From an uncultured Parabacteroides sp. (lineage in GTDB: Bacteria; Bacteroidota; Bacteroidia; Bacteroidales; Tannerellaceae): a stretch of DNA of 62,552 nt. The notes beneath the pieces were generated by a model, which saw only the letters and a program-made list of their open reading frames with translations, ran no database searches and had not been told where the DNA came from. A program made the translations under genes and the position numbers. Shown here in pieces: positions 36,153-45,842 of this stretch. Within the stretch, counting starts at the first letter, position 1. Each line of letters begins with the position of its first letter. The stretch lies in assembly GCF_905196875.1 (NCBI RefSeq), contig NZ_CAJJWO010000030.1:1-62552 (forward strand), in the 5' to 3' direction.

Positions 36153-37217
36153 ATGACAACAATGATTTCCAAGATAAATAAAACCATTCTATTGTTTGCC
36201 GCCGGCATCCTGTCCACCACCGTTTCCGCCCAGCAGGGAACGGGGGGCAGGGAATACGGCCAGTACAGCCACCAACAGCAGCGTGAGTACCGCCAGGAGC
36301 AGCGCGACACGACGCGTACGAAAACGTCTTACCTCACCGTCTCGGGCGGTGTGGGCTCTTCTTCCTTCCGTTATGACCTGGACTATCGGATTGAAGGTTT
36401 CCAGGAAAAAGGCAACCGGGACAGCAAGCTCGGTTATGAAGTTGATATCCGTTACAGCTATTTCTTCAATCCTCACTGGGGGGTTACCACAGGGGTAGGA
36501 ATCTCCCGTTACGCCACAGTAGGTCGTTTGAGGGGAGATATGTCGGATGATAAATACATGAAACTGGGTACAATGACCGACGACGACGACTTCTCGGGCC
36601 ATCCGCGCGACTTCGAGCTGCGTGTCCGCCTGAAAAGCCTGGAAGAGAAACAGACCGCTTTCCTGTTGGATATCCCGCTGATGGCGATGTACCAGACGCA
36701 TTTCGGGGAAGAGGAAAACTGGGGATTGTACGCCGGCCTGGGTGTGAAGCTTCAAATTCCTGTCCAAAGCAAATACAAGGTGCAGGGTAACGCGGCGAGC
36801 GAATTGAACATATCGGGTTACTATCCACATATCCCTTCGGACGTGGGTTCGCCATCTGAGTCGCCCGTGCCTCATCACGGGTTCGGCACGATCAGCGACC
36901 CGGGTAAGGAACTCGACTGGAGCGACAAGAATAAGTTGAAATTAGGCGTAGTCGGAACGGCCGAAATGGGTTTCATGGTTGCCCTGGGCGAGGACACCGA
37001 TCTGCTGCTGGGCGGCTATATCGACTACGGCTTCACCAACATGAAAAAGAAGAAGGATCAGGGATTGTTGTCGACCCCAGCGTCTTATCATCCGGAAGGG
37101 AATAAGATCGTCGGACAAGGTATTCCGTACAACGGCATTCTGAACTCGAATGTGACTGACAAAGTGAAGGTTATGTCGTTCGGGGTTAAGCTCGGGCTTA
37201 GGTTCAAACTGAATTGA
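36153..37217 (+). CDS. Outer-membrane beta-barrel protein downstream of the adhesin
   Basis: A 354-residue exported protein (signal peptide ends TVSAQ) with a short Gln/Arg/Tyr-rich segment (about 28-55, YSHQQQREYRQEQRD) followed by amphipathic strands typical of a small outer-membrane barrel (LTVSGGVGSSSFRYDL, YFFNPHWGVTTGVGISRYAT, GLYAGLGVKLQIPV), ending VKLGLRFKLN. It has no plug domain. Its spacing of 10 nt from the adhesin suggests a functional pair, perhaps anchoring or display, but this is inference. A two-way terminator follows. Confidence 0.8.
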   Translation: MTTMISKINKTILLFAAGILSTTVSAQQGTGGREYGQYSHQQQREYRQEQRDTTRTKTSYLTVSGGVGSSSFRYDLDYRIEGFQEKGNRDSKLGYEVDIRYSYFFNPHWGVTTGVGISRYATVGRLRGDMSDDKYMKLGTMTDDDDFSGHPRDFELRVRLKSLEEKQTAFLLDIPLMAMYQTHFGEEENWGLYAGLGVKLQIPVQSKYKVQGNAASELNISGYYPHIPSDVGSPSESPVPHHGFGTISDPGKELDWSDKNKLKLGVVGTAEMGFMVALGEDTDLLLGGYIDYGFTNMKKKKDQGLLSTPASYHPEGNKIVGQGIPYNGILNSNVTDKVKVMSFGVKLGLRFKLN

Positions 37218-37250
37218 TGAAATTCTGATATTGATATTGGTAAATCCCCA

Positions 37251-37291
37251 TAAAAAAAGGACCGTAGAGAAAACCTCTACGGTCCTTTTTT
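37251..37291. terminator. Bidirectional terminator between the barrel gene and the ECF sigma gene
   Basis: AGGACCGTAGAG (37258-37269) pairs perfectly with CTCTACGGTCCT (37275-37286). A-run on the left and T-run on the right let it end both the plus-strand barrel gene and the convergent minus-strand sigma gene. Confidence 0.92.
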
Positions 37292-37307
37292 ATTTGTTAC
37301 CTCTCGA

Positions 37308-37811
37308 TCATCTGAAATCCTGCAACTTCTTCTGGAGCTCCTGACGGGCGAAGAAGATACGGCTTTTGACTGTTCCGAGCGGGAGATTAAGCTTGTCGGC
37401 TATCTCGTTGTACTTGTAACCGCTGACGAACATGGAGAACGGCATCTTCAGGTCGTCGTTCAGGGCGTTGATTACCTTGGTGATCTCCTGGATGTTGTAC
37501 GCCTTGTCGGGCGAGTCGAAACCGGAGTCGTTAACCACGTCCAGGTTGTAGAGGTCTACGCTAGAGTCTACTACCGTTTGTACGCGTACTACCTTATGGT
37601 AGTTATTGATGAAAATATTACGCATAACGGTCAGAACCCAACCCTTGAAATTAACGTTGTCAACGAATTTATCCTGATTATCTAAAACTTTAAGTGCTGT
37701 ATCTTGCAGTAAATCCTGGGCATCGTCCCTGTTTGCAGTGAGCATAAGAGCGAAATTCATCATATTCTCTTGTAAGCTCAATAATTTTTGTTGAAATTGT
37801 ATTCCATTCAT
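37308..37811 (-). CDS. ECF RNA polymerase sigma factor
   Basis: A 167-residue ECF sigma factor. Region 2 is near residues 17-85 (NFALMLTANRDDAQDLLQDTALKVL, then FKGWVLTVMRNIFINNYHK) and region 4 near 110-165 (LKMPFSMFVSGYKYNEIADKLNLPLGTVKSRIFFARQELQKKL). It matches the general Bacteroidetes ECF type lacking a FecR gene next door. No anti-sigma gene is adjacent. A minus-strand -7 box (TATTTTTG at 37882-37875) lies about 65 nt upstream. Confidence 0.92.
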   Translation of the reverse strand: MNGIQFQQKLLSLQENMMNFALMLTANRDDAQDLLQDTALKVLDNQDKFVDNVNFKGWVLTVMRNIFINNYHKVVRVQTVVDSSVDLYNLDVVNDSGFDSPDKAYNIQEITKVINALNDDLKMPFSMFVSGYKYNEIADKLNLPLGTVKSRIFFARQELQKKLQDFR

Positions 37812-38275
37812 AATTTTAATTTTTTGAATGTTTATAAGTCGGTTAATAGTTGTAATTCAACAACTAATACAATGCAAAAATAAACTTATACTTTATAAAA
37901 AACTAATTCTTTTGCTAATATTAATGATATAGGCTTACTATTAATATTTGTATGCTAAAACCGCTTGAGATTGAACGGAATATACAAGTTTTGTACTTGT
38001 AAATTACAATATTTGCAAGTATTGCGTCATTATTTTCAATTGCTATGATAATCAAGCGATTTTGCACGCTTTTAGTGGGCGGTTTTCGGGGTTTCCGTTT
38101 GAGGGGAGGAGGAGGGGTGGGAGACCTTGTATCCGGCGTTCAAAATAAGGGTATGCAGATTCTCGCTAGGTGTAGCGAATATCTTTTTCCGGGAGCCCGC
38201 ACCTTTTTCCCCGATAGCATGCGCCCTTCCGTCTTTTTTATTTTTTCTGTTGCTTTCGATGTTGTCAGCCTATCA
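37812..38275. other. 464-nt gap between the ECF sigma and antiporter genes
   Basis: The first 230 nt are very AT-rich and hold the probable sigma promoter (TATTTTTG, minus strand, 37875-37882) and small dyads (such as ACTTG/CAAGT near 38000). The rest includes a G-rich run near 38100-38130. No convincing gene is present; the open frame entering from 38045 is an antisense frame of the antiporter gene. Confidence 0.6.
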
Positions 38276-40582
38276 TCATTCCTCCCCTCGTTCCTTATGG
38301 TTGAGTATCAAGGTGGACGGCATTTTCTGCAAAGCTTCGCGGCGATGTTCGGAGACGTCGTTCCAGCTTTCGTAGCTGATGAGCATGAAGTTGTAGCCGT
38401 TGAAAGTGGCCGCACTCATATCCTTGTCGGCGATGAGGGAAGCCTGCTTGACCGATTCCGTGAACTGGTGGATGGCATGTTGTATTTTTTCGCTGCCCGG
38501 CGTGGTCGAGCTGCTGCGGTCGAGGATGCCTACCGAGCCGTGCGTCGTCTTGAGCAAGGTCGAAGTATAATCCAGAAGGAAGAGGTCGCGCTCGGAGTCG
38601 ATCACCACGATCACGTTGCTCGCTTTCACGAAGCCACGGTTTACAAACACGCCCACGTCGCAATTACTCTTGCCGATGAACATCTTCGTCTTATCCTTAA
38701 GCAGCGCACCGGGGTAGAACCACGATTCGGGCGCTTTGAAACGTTTGAAGTACTTGTTGTAGAAAGAGGTGCGGTAACGGTTCGCCTCGATGTCGTCCGG
38801 CTGGTTGCTCATGGATATGCCCGAGCCGACGAGGAGGAAGTCGAAACCCTCAGTGTTGACGATGTCGGTGATGTCTTGACCTGCGTTGTTCGACACCTCG
38901 TAGCGCGTTTCGATGTTCACTCCCAGCTTCTTTGCCCCGTAAAGGATCGGGCCGAAGCTCACTTCCTCGAAGTTGTCGGTGTGAAGCGGGTTCACATCCG
39001 AGCCGACGGTGAGGTGGAGCGCCGTAAGGTCTACCTGGTGACGGCGGTGCGCAAACATCTGGTAGGCCACGTCCAGCATGATCTGTCCGTTGGCGGCACG
39101 TCCGAACGAGAGCAAGACCTTGAAAGTTCCGTCCGCCACGTCCACCGCCTTGTACTCTTTGATCTTCTCCCGCGTCTGGAAGCAGAACTTTATGAACGAT
39201 ACCAGCGGGATGGTCATGAAGGTTGTTACGAGCGTCATCAACACCAACATCACGAAAATCGAGGGCGGAAGTATCTTCATTTCGTAGCCGATGGTGAGCA
39301 CCACTAGCTCCATCAACCCGCGCGTATTCATTAACGCTCCGATGTAGAGGCTGTCTTTCCAGCTCTCCCCGACGAAACGGGCGGAAAACATCGCCCCGCC
39401 GAACTTACCGATGATGGCAACGAGTATGAACACCCCGCACATCCACCACAGCTCCGGACTGTTCAATAGCCCGATTTCTGTGCGCAACCCCGTCGAGACA
39501 AAAAACAAGGGCAGGAACAATGCCAGCGAGACGTCTTCCACCTTCTCGGTCATGATCTTGCGGAACTTCACGTTACTCGGCATCACTACCCCCGCGATGA
39601 ACGCGCCGAACAACGCATGTAATCCCAGCATTTCCGTTAGGTAAGCCGAGATAATCAACAGGAGGAACATAAAAGCCACTAAACCCTTGTCGATCACTTC
39701 TTTATTATGATAGATATGTCCCACCATTTTCAGGAACGGACGGACGGCAAGGAACATGAAGGCAATGTAAATCATCGAGAAGAGTATGTTGTAGATCGCA
39801 CTCAGCATCGACCCCGCCTGCGCGATGGCTATCACGACCGCCAGCAAACACCAGGCCGTGATGTCACCGTTGGCCGCGCTGGCGAGCGAGATCGTCCCCA
39901 GATGCGTACGCGTCAACCCCTTCTCCTGTATGATACGTGCCAACACAGGAAAGGCGGTGATACTCATGGCGATACCCACAAACAGGGCAAAGGATAGGAA
40001 AGGCGTGCTTTTATCAGCGTAGGTGTCGTAGACGAAGTAGGCAGTAAGCATCCCGCAGAAGAAAGGGACAATGGTACTCGTATGACTTATAAGGATCGTC
40101 TCCTTCAGCTTTTTTCGTACCTCGGTGATATCCAGTTCCATCCCGATGGCAAACATAAAGAGGATTAGCCCGAACTGGCTAAGGATCGTGATGTTGGCCA
40201 GCGACTCAATAGGGAAGAGGAACCCCGAAACTTCGGGTGACAGATGCCCCAATACCGAAGGCCCGAGCACGATACCGGCCACGATCTCGCCGATCACCGT
40301 AGGCTGCCCTATCTTCTGGAACAACCACCCGAACAAGCGACATGTCAACAGGATCGTGATGATCTGTAAGAGCAGGATGCCGATGGGCGACTGTATATGG
40401 TGAGTCATCAGTTCCCAAAAAACGGTGAAACCTTCCCCCAGGTCTTTCGGGGCGTCATAGGCCGATGTGATGGCGCTTTCAAGCTGCTGGCTTTCTCCTT
40501 CCTTGGCGATGAAGTACATCAGCGAACCGAATACAACGATCATCACCAGGTAAAAAGCGATACTCTTTGTTCCTCTACTCAT
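38276..40582 (-). CDS. CPA2-type cation:proton antiporter with a C-terminal cytoplasmic domain
   Basis: A 768-residue inner-membrane Na+/H+ or K+/H+ exchanger of the Kef/NhaA-like CPA2 group. About 12 membrane segments cover residues 60-480, including GEIVAGIVLGPSVLG, FMFAIGMELD, ALFVGIAMSITAFPVLARI, LHALFGAFIAGVVMP and NTRGLMELVVL. The roughly 270-residue cytoplasmic part holds a USP-like region (FKVLLSFGRAANGQIMLDVA) rather than an obvious TrkA-N domain, so the regulatory ligand is unclear. I start at MSRGTK (40582); an upstream Met at 40591 adds three residues. It is a single gene divergent from glgB. Confidence 0.88.
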   Translation of the reverse strand: MSRGTKSIAFYLVMIVVFGSLMYFIAKEGESQQLESAITSAYDAPKDLGEGFTVFWELMTHHIQSPIGILLLQIITILLTCRLFGWLFQKIGQPTVIGEIVAGIVLGPSVLGHLSPEVSGFLFPIESLANITILSQFGLILFMFAIGMELDITEVRKKLKETILISHTSTIVPFFCGMLTAYFVYDTYADKSTPFLSFALFVGIAMSITAFPVLARIIQEKGLTRTHLGTISLASAANGDITAWCLLAVVIAIAQAGSMLSAIYNILFSMIYIAFMFLAVRPFLKMVGHIYHNKEVIDKGLVAFMFLLLIISAYLTEMLGLHALFGAFIAGVVMPSNVKFRKIMTEKVEDVSLALFLPLFFVSTGLRTEIGLLNSPELWWMCGVFILVAIIGKFGGAMFSARFVGESWKDSLYIGALMNTRGLMELVVLTIGYEMKILPPSIFVMLVLMTLVTTFMTIPLVSFIKFCFQTREKIKEYKAVDVADGTFKVLLSFGRAANGQIMLDVAYQMFAHRRHQVDLTALHLTVGSDVNPLHTDNFEEVSFGPILYGAKKLGVNIETRYEVSNNAGQDITDIVNTEGFDFLLVGSGISMSNQPDDIEANRYRTSFYNKYFKRFKAPESWFYPGALLKDKTKMFIGKSNCDVGVFVNRGFVKASNVIVVIDSERDLFLLDYTSTLLKTTHGSVGILDRSSSTTPGSEKIQHAIHQFTESVKQASLIADKDMSAATFNGYNFMLISYESWNDVSEHRREALQKMPSTLILNHKERGEE

Positions 40583-40651
40583 ATATTGCATGGGTTTGAT
40601 GCAAAATTAAGAAATATCCTCGTAATATCAATACGGTATGTTTTTTTCTTT

Positions 40652-40659
40652 TATCTTTG
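40652..40659 (+). promoter_or_regulatory. -7 box upstream of glgB
   Basis: TATCTTTG matches TAnnTTTG 24 nt before ATG 40683. It lies inside the upstream extension of the open frame (to 40638), which supports the ATG at 40683 as the true start. Confidence 0.5.
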
Positions 40660-40682
40660 CGCTAAACCAATCTCAAATAATC

Positions 40683-42701
40683 ATGGAGTCGCTGAATCTA
40701 ATAAAGAATGACCCTTGGCTTGCCCCTTATAAGGAGGCGATAGAAGGAAGGTATCAATACGTGATAGAAAAGGAAAAGAGCCTGACTAACAAAGGAAAAC
40801 AAACCCTGTCGGAAATGGCTTCTGGCTATCTGTACTTCGGCCTGCACAAGACCAACAAAGGCTGGGTGTTCCGCGAATGGGCCCCGAATGCCACTGCTAT
40901 ATATCTGATCGGTACGTTTAACGATTGGAAAAAAGAAGAACGGTATAGCATGAAACGCCAAGGATACGGCGTCTGGGAAATAGCTCTCGGAGAAGATATG
41001 CTCCACCACGAAGACCTCTTCAAACTGCTCGTAGAGTGGGACGGAGGAAGCGGCGAACGCATCCCGGCATGGATACGCCGTGTTGTACAGGACGACACCA
41101 CCAAGATATTCAGTGCGCAGGTTTGGAATCCAGCTACGCCGTATACTTTCAAAAACAAACGGTTCAAACCCAATACCGCCCCGCTGTTGATCTACGAATG
41201 TCATATCGGTATGTCTACCAACGAGGAGAAAGTCGGCTCGTACGATGAGTTCCGCCGTAACATTCTGCCCCGTATCGCCCACGAAGGCTACAACGCCATC
41301 CAGATCATGGCCATCCAAGAACATCCTTATTATGGCTCTTTCGGCTACCATGTGAGCAGTTTCTTCGCCGCCTCGTCGCGCTTTGGCACGCCCGAAGAGC
41401 TGAAGCAGTTGATAGACGACGCACACGGCATGGGAATTGCCGTCATCATGGATATCGTTCACAGCCACGCAGTGAAGAACGAAGTGGAAGGCCTCGGCCG
41501 TTTCGACGGTTCCTACAACCAGTATTTCCTCAGCGGTTCGCGCCGCGAACATCCGGCTTGGGACTCGCTTTGCTTCGACTATGGCAAGAATGAAGTGCTG
41601 CACTTCCTCCTTTCCAACTGTAAGTTCTGGCTTGAGGAGTACAAGTTTGACGGTTTCCGCTTCGACGGTGTCACCTCGATGCTCTATTATAGCCATGGTC
41701 TCGGTGAAGCATTCTGCAACTACGCCGATTACTTCAACGGACATCAGGACGGCGACGCTATCGCTTACCTGACACTTGCCAACAAACTGATCCATGAGGT
41801 CAACAAAAACGCCATCACCATCGCCGAGGAAGTAAGCGGCATGCCTGGTCTGGCGGCCAAATATGAAGACGGGGGTTATGGCTTCGACTACCGTATGGCC
41901 ATGAACATCCCCGACTACTGGATCAAGACCATTAAGGAAAAGAAAGACGAGGACTGGCATCCTTCCTCCATCTGGTGGGAGACGACCAACCGCCGCGCCG
42001 ACGAAAAGACAATCAGTTACGCCGAAAGCCACGACCAGGCTTTGGTAGGAGATAAAACAATCATTTTCCGTCTGATAGATGCGGAAATGTATTGGCACAT
42101 GCAGAAGGACGACCATAACTTCGTGGTCGAACGCGGTGTCGCGCTTCATAAGATGATACGTCTCGTGACGGCTTCGACCATTAATGGCGGCTACCTCAAC
42201 TTTATGGGCAACGAGTTCGGGCATCCCGAGTGGATCGATTTCCCGCGCGAAGGCAACGGATGGTCGCATAAATACGCTCGCCGCCAGTGGGAGCTCGTAG
42301 ACAACATGGATTTGAAGTACCACTATCTGGGCGACTTCGACCGCGAAATGATCGAGTTGATCCGCAGCGTGAAGAACTTCCAGTCTACCCCGATACAGAA
42401 GGTGTGGGACAGCGACGGCGACCAGATCCTGGCCTATATGCGTAAAGACCTCGTGTTCGTGTTCAACTTCAGCCCGTCGAAGTCGTATACCGACTATGGC
42501 TTCCTCGTACCCGTAGGTGAGTATGAAGTGGTACTCAACACGGATGCTACCCGCTTCGGTGGCTTCGGTTTGTCCGACGACTCCATACATCATTTTACAC
42601 AATTTGACCCATTGTATAAAAAAGAGAAAAAAGAATGGCTTAAACTTTACATTCCCGCACGCAGTGCTGTTGTATTGAGAAAAGTAAAAGTAAAGAAGTA
42701 A
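40683..42701 (+). CDS. glgB: 1,4-alpha-glucan branching enzyme (GH13)
   Basis: Introduces alpha-1,6 branches in glycogen, cytoplasmic. An N-terminal CBM48-type domain (about 50-160, GWVFREWAPNATAIYLIGTFNDW) precedes the GH13 barrel with VIMDIVHSHAV, DGFRFDGVTSM (nucleophile Asp), ITIAEEVSGMPG (acid/base Glu) and SYAESHDQALVG. The C-terminal beta domain ends VLRKVKVKK. The 672-residue length and sequence resemble the eukaryote-like branching enzymes common in Bacteroidetes. No other glg gene is adjacent. manA follows after 21 nt. Confidence 0.95.
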   Translation: MESLNLIKNDPWLAPYKEAIEGRYQYVIEKEKSLTNKGKQTLSEMASGYLYFGLHKTNKGWVFREWAPNATAIYLIGTFNDWKKEERYSMKRQGYGVWEIALGEDMLHHEDLFKLLVEWDGGSGERIPAWIRRVVQDDTTKIFSAQVWNPATPYTFKNKRFKPNTAPLLIYECHIGMSTNEEKVGSYDEFRRNILPRIAHEGYNAIQIMAIQEHPYYGSFGYHVSSFFAASSRFGTPEELKQLIDDAHGMGIAVIMDIVHSHAVKNEVEGLGRFDGSYNQYFLSGSRREHPAWDSLCFDYGKNEVLHFLLSNCKFWLEEYKFDGFRFDGVTSMLYYSHGLGEAFCNYADYFNGHQDGDAIAYLTLANKLIHEVNKNAITIAEEVSGMPGLAAKYEDGGYGFDYRMAMNIPDYWIKTIKEKKDEDWHPSSIWWETTNRRADEKTISYAESHDQALVGDKTIIFRLIDAEMYWHMQKDDHNFVVERGVALHKMIRLVTASTINGGYLNFMGNEFGHPEWIDFPREGNGWSHKYARRQWELVDNMDLKYHYLGDFDREMIELIRSVKNFQSTPIQKVWDSDGDQILAYMRKDLVFVFNFSPSKSYTDYGFLVPVGEYEVVLNTDATRFGGFGLSDDSIHHFTQFDPLYKKEKKEWLKLYIPARSAVVLRKVKVKK

Positions 42702-42722
42702 TTTATTAAACAAAAACACATT

Positions 42723-43700
42723 ATGTTATATCCGATGACATTCAAGCCTATCCTCAAGAAGATCCTTTGGGGAGGCTCAGACATCTGTCCGTTCAAGGGC
42801 ATCACACCGGTTGAAGAAGGAATCGGTGAGAGTTGGGAACTTTCGCACGTAGACGGTAATTTTTCGGTGGTGGAAAACGGTGAGCTGGCCGGCAAAAACC
42901 TTGACGAACTGATCCGTACCTATGGAAAACAGTTGGTCGGAGAGAAAGTGATTGAGCAGTTCGGCGAGACATTCCCTCTGTTAATCAAGTTCATCGACGC
43001 CCGTGATGACTTGTCTATCCAGGTACACCCCGATGACCAACTGGCCCGCAAACGTCATAATTCCTTCGGCAAGACTGAAATGTGGTATGTGATAAATGCA
43101 GCCAAAGGTGCCGCCCTCTATTCCGGTTTCTCTCAGCAGATCGATGCCGACGAGTACGTGAAACGGGTGGAAAATAACACTATCATGGACGTTTTGCAAC
43201 GTTATGAAGTAGTGCCAGGTGACGTTTTCTTCCTGCCCGCCGGACGTGTTCACGCAATCGGTGCCGGCTGCTTCATCGCCGAGATACAGCAGACCAGCAA
43301 CATCACCTACCGCATCTACGACTACGACCGCAAGGACGCTAACGGCAACGGACGCGAACTGCACACCGAACTGGCTAAGGATGCGATAGACTATACCTTG
43401 CTGCCCGACTACCGTACACACTACAAGGGCCATACCAACGCGACGGTCGAACTGGCCGACTGCAAGTACTTCACCACCAACCTGCTGGATCTCGACACGA
43501 TGATGGTGCGTGACTTCTCCGAGCTCGACTCCTTCGTCGTCTACATCTGCATGAGTGGTAAGGCTTCCATTCGCGACAACAAAGGCAACGAGATATTCGT
43601 CCATCAAGGACAGACCGTGCTCATGCCCGCCGATACCCAGGTCGTTACGATCTCCCCGGCACCGGGCGCGAAGTTCATGGAAACGTATATCGGGGACTGA
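42723..43700 (+). CDS. manA: Mannose-6-phosphate isomerase, class I
   Basis: Zinc enzyme interconverting mannose-6-phosphate and fructose-6-phosphate. It opens LYPMTFKPILKKILWGG, the standard start of the short class I (Bacillus ManA-like) enzymes. It has the metal motif LSIQVHPDDQLA, KTEMWYVINA, and the active-site segment FLPAGRVHAIGAGCFIAEIQQTSNITYRIYDYDR. The 325-residue length fits. It is translated 21 nt after glgB, so the two carbohydrate genes are probably one operon ended by the hairpin at 43785. Confidence 0.95.
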   Translation: MLYPMTFKPILKKILWGGSDICPFKGITPVEEGIGESWELSHVDGNFSVVENGELAGKNLDELIRTYGKQLVGEKVIEQFGETFPLLIKFIDARDDLSIQVHPDDQLARKRHNSFGKTEMWYVINAAKGAALYSGFSQQIDADEYVKRVENNTIMDVLQRYEVVPGDVFFLPAGRVHAIGAGCFIAEIQQTSNITYRIYDYDRKDANGNGRELHTELAKDAIDYTLLPDYRTHYKGHTNATVELADCKYFTTNLLDLDTMMVRDFSELDSFVVYICMSGKASIRDNKGNEIFVHQGQTVLMPADTQVVTISPAPGAKFMETYIGD

Positions 43701-43784
43701 TCCCGTCCTTACCGGTTGCCGCCCGATCTACGAAAAGGCGGCATACCGATCTTCCGGGACTGACCGGAGGGGATAGAAAATAGA

Positions 43785-43840
43785 AAAGGGACTGAAGCTT
43801 ATCGTCCGGAACAACCGGATTGGATAGCTTCAGTCCCTTT
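43785..43840. terminator. Terminator shared by manA and panE
   Basis: A long hairpin: AAAGGGACTGAAGCT pairs with AGCTTCAGTCCCTTT, with an inner TCCGG/CCGGA stem. It lies between two convergent genes and can serve both directions. Confidence 0.88.
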
Positions 43841-43878
43841 ACTTTATTATATATGCCGTAGGCCTGTTTGCAGATACG

Positions 43879-44820
43879 TCAACTGTTTCTGCCCGGATAA
43901 GGGAACCGCGTCAGCCCTTTGTACATGAACTGGTAGGTGGGAACCCGCAGGCCTGCCTTCTCGGCTTCGCGTACGACGTAGCCTGTCAGTGTCTCAATCT
44001 CTGTAGGCCCTCCGCGGCGGAAGTCGCTGTGCATGGAGGTGGTCGAACCATTCGGCATCATCTTCTGCGACTGGATTGACGTGAATACGATGTCGTCCGG
44101 CAACTCTATCCCTTTGGTCTCGGCTATGCTTTTCAATTCATACCCCAGCGTGATAAAGAAATCGTTATGCTTCTCGATCACGTCGTTTATCGGCTCGTTG
44201 AAATAAGAGGTGATGGTGGCGGCGGTGGAGATCATAAAGAATTTCTTCCAGATCTCGATGTCTATGTCGGCCGGGTTGGTCACCAGGATGCGGGCGTTGT
44301 GCAGTAAGGAGCGGAACTCCTCCTGTTTGGCGCGGTCTCCCCCGTTGTCGCCGAAGAAAAGCCGGTCCTTTAGCGTGAATTTCTCCACCCGTCCGGGTTC
44401 AACCAGCCGCGCACCGATATAAACGCAGCCTTTCCAGATACAGTTGTTGGGCAGTAATTGTTGTATCCGTTCCGTGATGTCGGCTCCGTTGAGCAGGGGC
44501 ACTACCACGGTGTCGGGTCCGATCACGGGACTCAGGTGGCGGATGTTGTCCTCCAGGTCGTAGCTCTTGGTGCAGCACAGCAGGTAATCTACCGGACCGA
44601 TCTCAGCTGGATTGTCGGTTGCCAGTGCCGGACGGGCGGTTATCCGGCGGTACGACTTCTTGATCTGTAACCCGTTTTCGCGGATGGCCTTCAGGTTTTC
44701 GCCACGGGCAATAAAGAAAACGTCCACCTCATCGGAGTTTTCGTAATAAGCAGCCAGCGAACCTCCGTAATATCCGCCGACAGCTCCTATACCGGAGATC
44801 GCTATTTTAGTTTTACTCAT
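43879..44820 (-). CDS. panE: 2-dehydropantoate 2-reductase (ketopantoate reductase family)
   Basis: NADPH-dependent reduction of ketopantoate to pantoate for coenzyme A synthesis. The Rossmann motif ISGIGAVGGYYGG begins at residue 8, and NGADITERI (family NG motif) and the C-terminal helical domain (WKKFFMISTAATITSYFNEPI, then SMHSDFRRGGPTEIETLTGYV) match the ApbA/PanE family. The 313 residues are normal. The family includes paralogues of other specificity, so the symbol is likely but not certain. Confidence 0.88.
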   Translation of the reverse strand: MSKTKIAISGIGAVGGYYGGSLAAYYENSDEVDVFFIARGENLKAIRENGLQIKKSYRRITARPALATDNPAEIGPVDYLLCCTKSYDLEDNIRHLSPVIGPDTVVVPLLNGADITERIQQLLPNNCIWKGCVYIGARLVEPGRVEKFTLKDRLFFGDNGGDRAKQEEFRSLLHNARILVTNPADIDIEIWKKFFMISTAATITSYFNEPINDVIEKHNDFFITLGYELKSIAETKGIELPDDIVFTSIQSQKMMPNGSTTSMHSDFRRGGPTEIETLTGYVVREAEKAGLRVPTYQFMYKGLTRFPYPGRNS

Positions 44821-44894
44821 ATCGTTATCCAGGGATTTTCACGTTTATAATCATTATATGGGAGCACAAAGATGAAAAATAAATTCGAAACCTT

Positions 44895-45755
44895 TTATAC
44901 GAGTTTGAGTTCTTTTAGAAAGTCGGGGAAACTTTGTTCAAAATTAACACCGAAGCGGTAGTCCGTCTTGGCTTCATAGGTGCGCCGGATACTTTCCGCC
45001 GTGAAATTTACGGCGATAGCAGCCGATTCGGTGAGGCTGAAACCGTTTTCCAGACCCGAAAGTAGGGCGCTGGCGAAGACGTCGCCCGTACCGTGGTAAT
45101 AGCCGGGTATCTTACGGGTGAAAACGTACTCGATCATGTCTGTTTCGCGGTCGTAGGTGGCGGCGCCGAGTTCGTCCTCCTTGAAGAAGACGCCGGTCAG
45201 TACTACCCGTTTGGGCCCGAGATCAGCTAACTTACGCAGCGTGTTCTCGATGTAGGCGTGGGTATAAGGACCACCGTTGAACGGCTCGTCGAGCAGCAGG
45301 GCCGCCTCCGTCAGGTTAGGTACGATGATATCGGCTTTCTCGCAAACCGACCTCATTCCGGCGGCGAACTCGCGGGTGAAGATGGTATACAGTTCACCGT
45401 TGTCGCCCATCACGGGGTCGACCAGGATGAGGTTATCGTCTGTCCTGAACATATCAAAGAACTCCTTTACGATATCTTGTTGCTCGAACGATCCGAGGAA
45501 GCCGGTATAGATGGCGTCGAATTTGATGTCGAGCGATTTCCAGTGTTGCATGATCGGGCGCATGTCGTCGGTAAGATCCCGGTAGGTATATCCGCTGATC
45601 CCTCCGGTATGGGTGGAGAGGACAGCTGTGGGGAGTGCTGATGTTTCAATGCCAGCGGCTGATAAAATAGGTAAGGCTACTGTCAGTGAGCATTTTCCGA
45701 AACCGGAAATGTCGTGTATAGCTGCAACTCTTTTCTGGTGTGTCTTATTCTTCAT
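44895..45755 (-). CDS. Pyridoxamine/pyridoxal kinase (ribokinase-like fold)
   Basis: A 286-residue vitamin B6 salvage kinase. Features are HDISGFGKCSLTVALPILSAAGIE at the N terminus, VDPVMGDNGELY (phosphate and Mg binding), PNLTEAALLL and the anion-hole motif GTGDVFASALLSG near the C terminus, all as in PdxY/PdxK. The open frame runs to 45857, but a minus-strand promoter box at 45842-45835 lies within that extension and family proteins begin just before HDISGFGK, so ATG 45755 is chosen. Confidence 0.9.
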   Translation of the reverse strand: MKNKTHQKRVAAIHDISGFGKCSLTVALPILSAAGIETSALPTAVLSTHTGGISGYTYRDLTDDMRPIMQHWKSLDIKFDAIYTGFLGSFEQQDIVKEFFDMFRTDDNLILVDPVMGDNGELYTIFTREFAAGMRSVCEKADIIVPNLTEAALLLDEPFNGGPYTHAYIENTLRKLADLGPKRVVLTGVFFKEDELGAATYDRETDMIEYVFTRKIPGYYHGTGDVFASALLSGLENGFSLTESAAIAVNFTAESIRRTYEAKTDYRFGVNFEQSFPDFLKELKLV

Positions 45756-45834
45756 ACTATTTATTTTTATATCAATAGAACAACGGGTGTGCGGGAAATG
45801 TTGGAAGCCGCTTGGGGTTGTTTTTCCCAGTGAC

Positions 45835-45842
45835 CAAAAATA
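45835..45842 (-). promoter_or_regulatory. -7 box of the pyridoxamine kinase gene; rest of the 45756-46068 gap
   Basis: TATTTTTG on the minus strand matches TAnnTTTG, 80 nt upstream of ATG 45755. The leader between them can fold (AACAAC near 45778 with GTTGTT near 45818), possibly a leader hairpin. Nothing else is recognised in the 313-nt gap up to 46068. Confidence 0.4.

Noticed and set aside
38045..39307. Long plus-strand open frame opposite the antiporter gene
   Set aside because: It is antisense to a clear 12-helix transporter and its translation has no domain or plausible composition.
40698..42719. 673-codon minus-strand open frame opposite glgB
   Set aside because: Shadow of a highly conserved GH13 gene; its translation matches nothing and its length follows from codon use on the sense strand.
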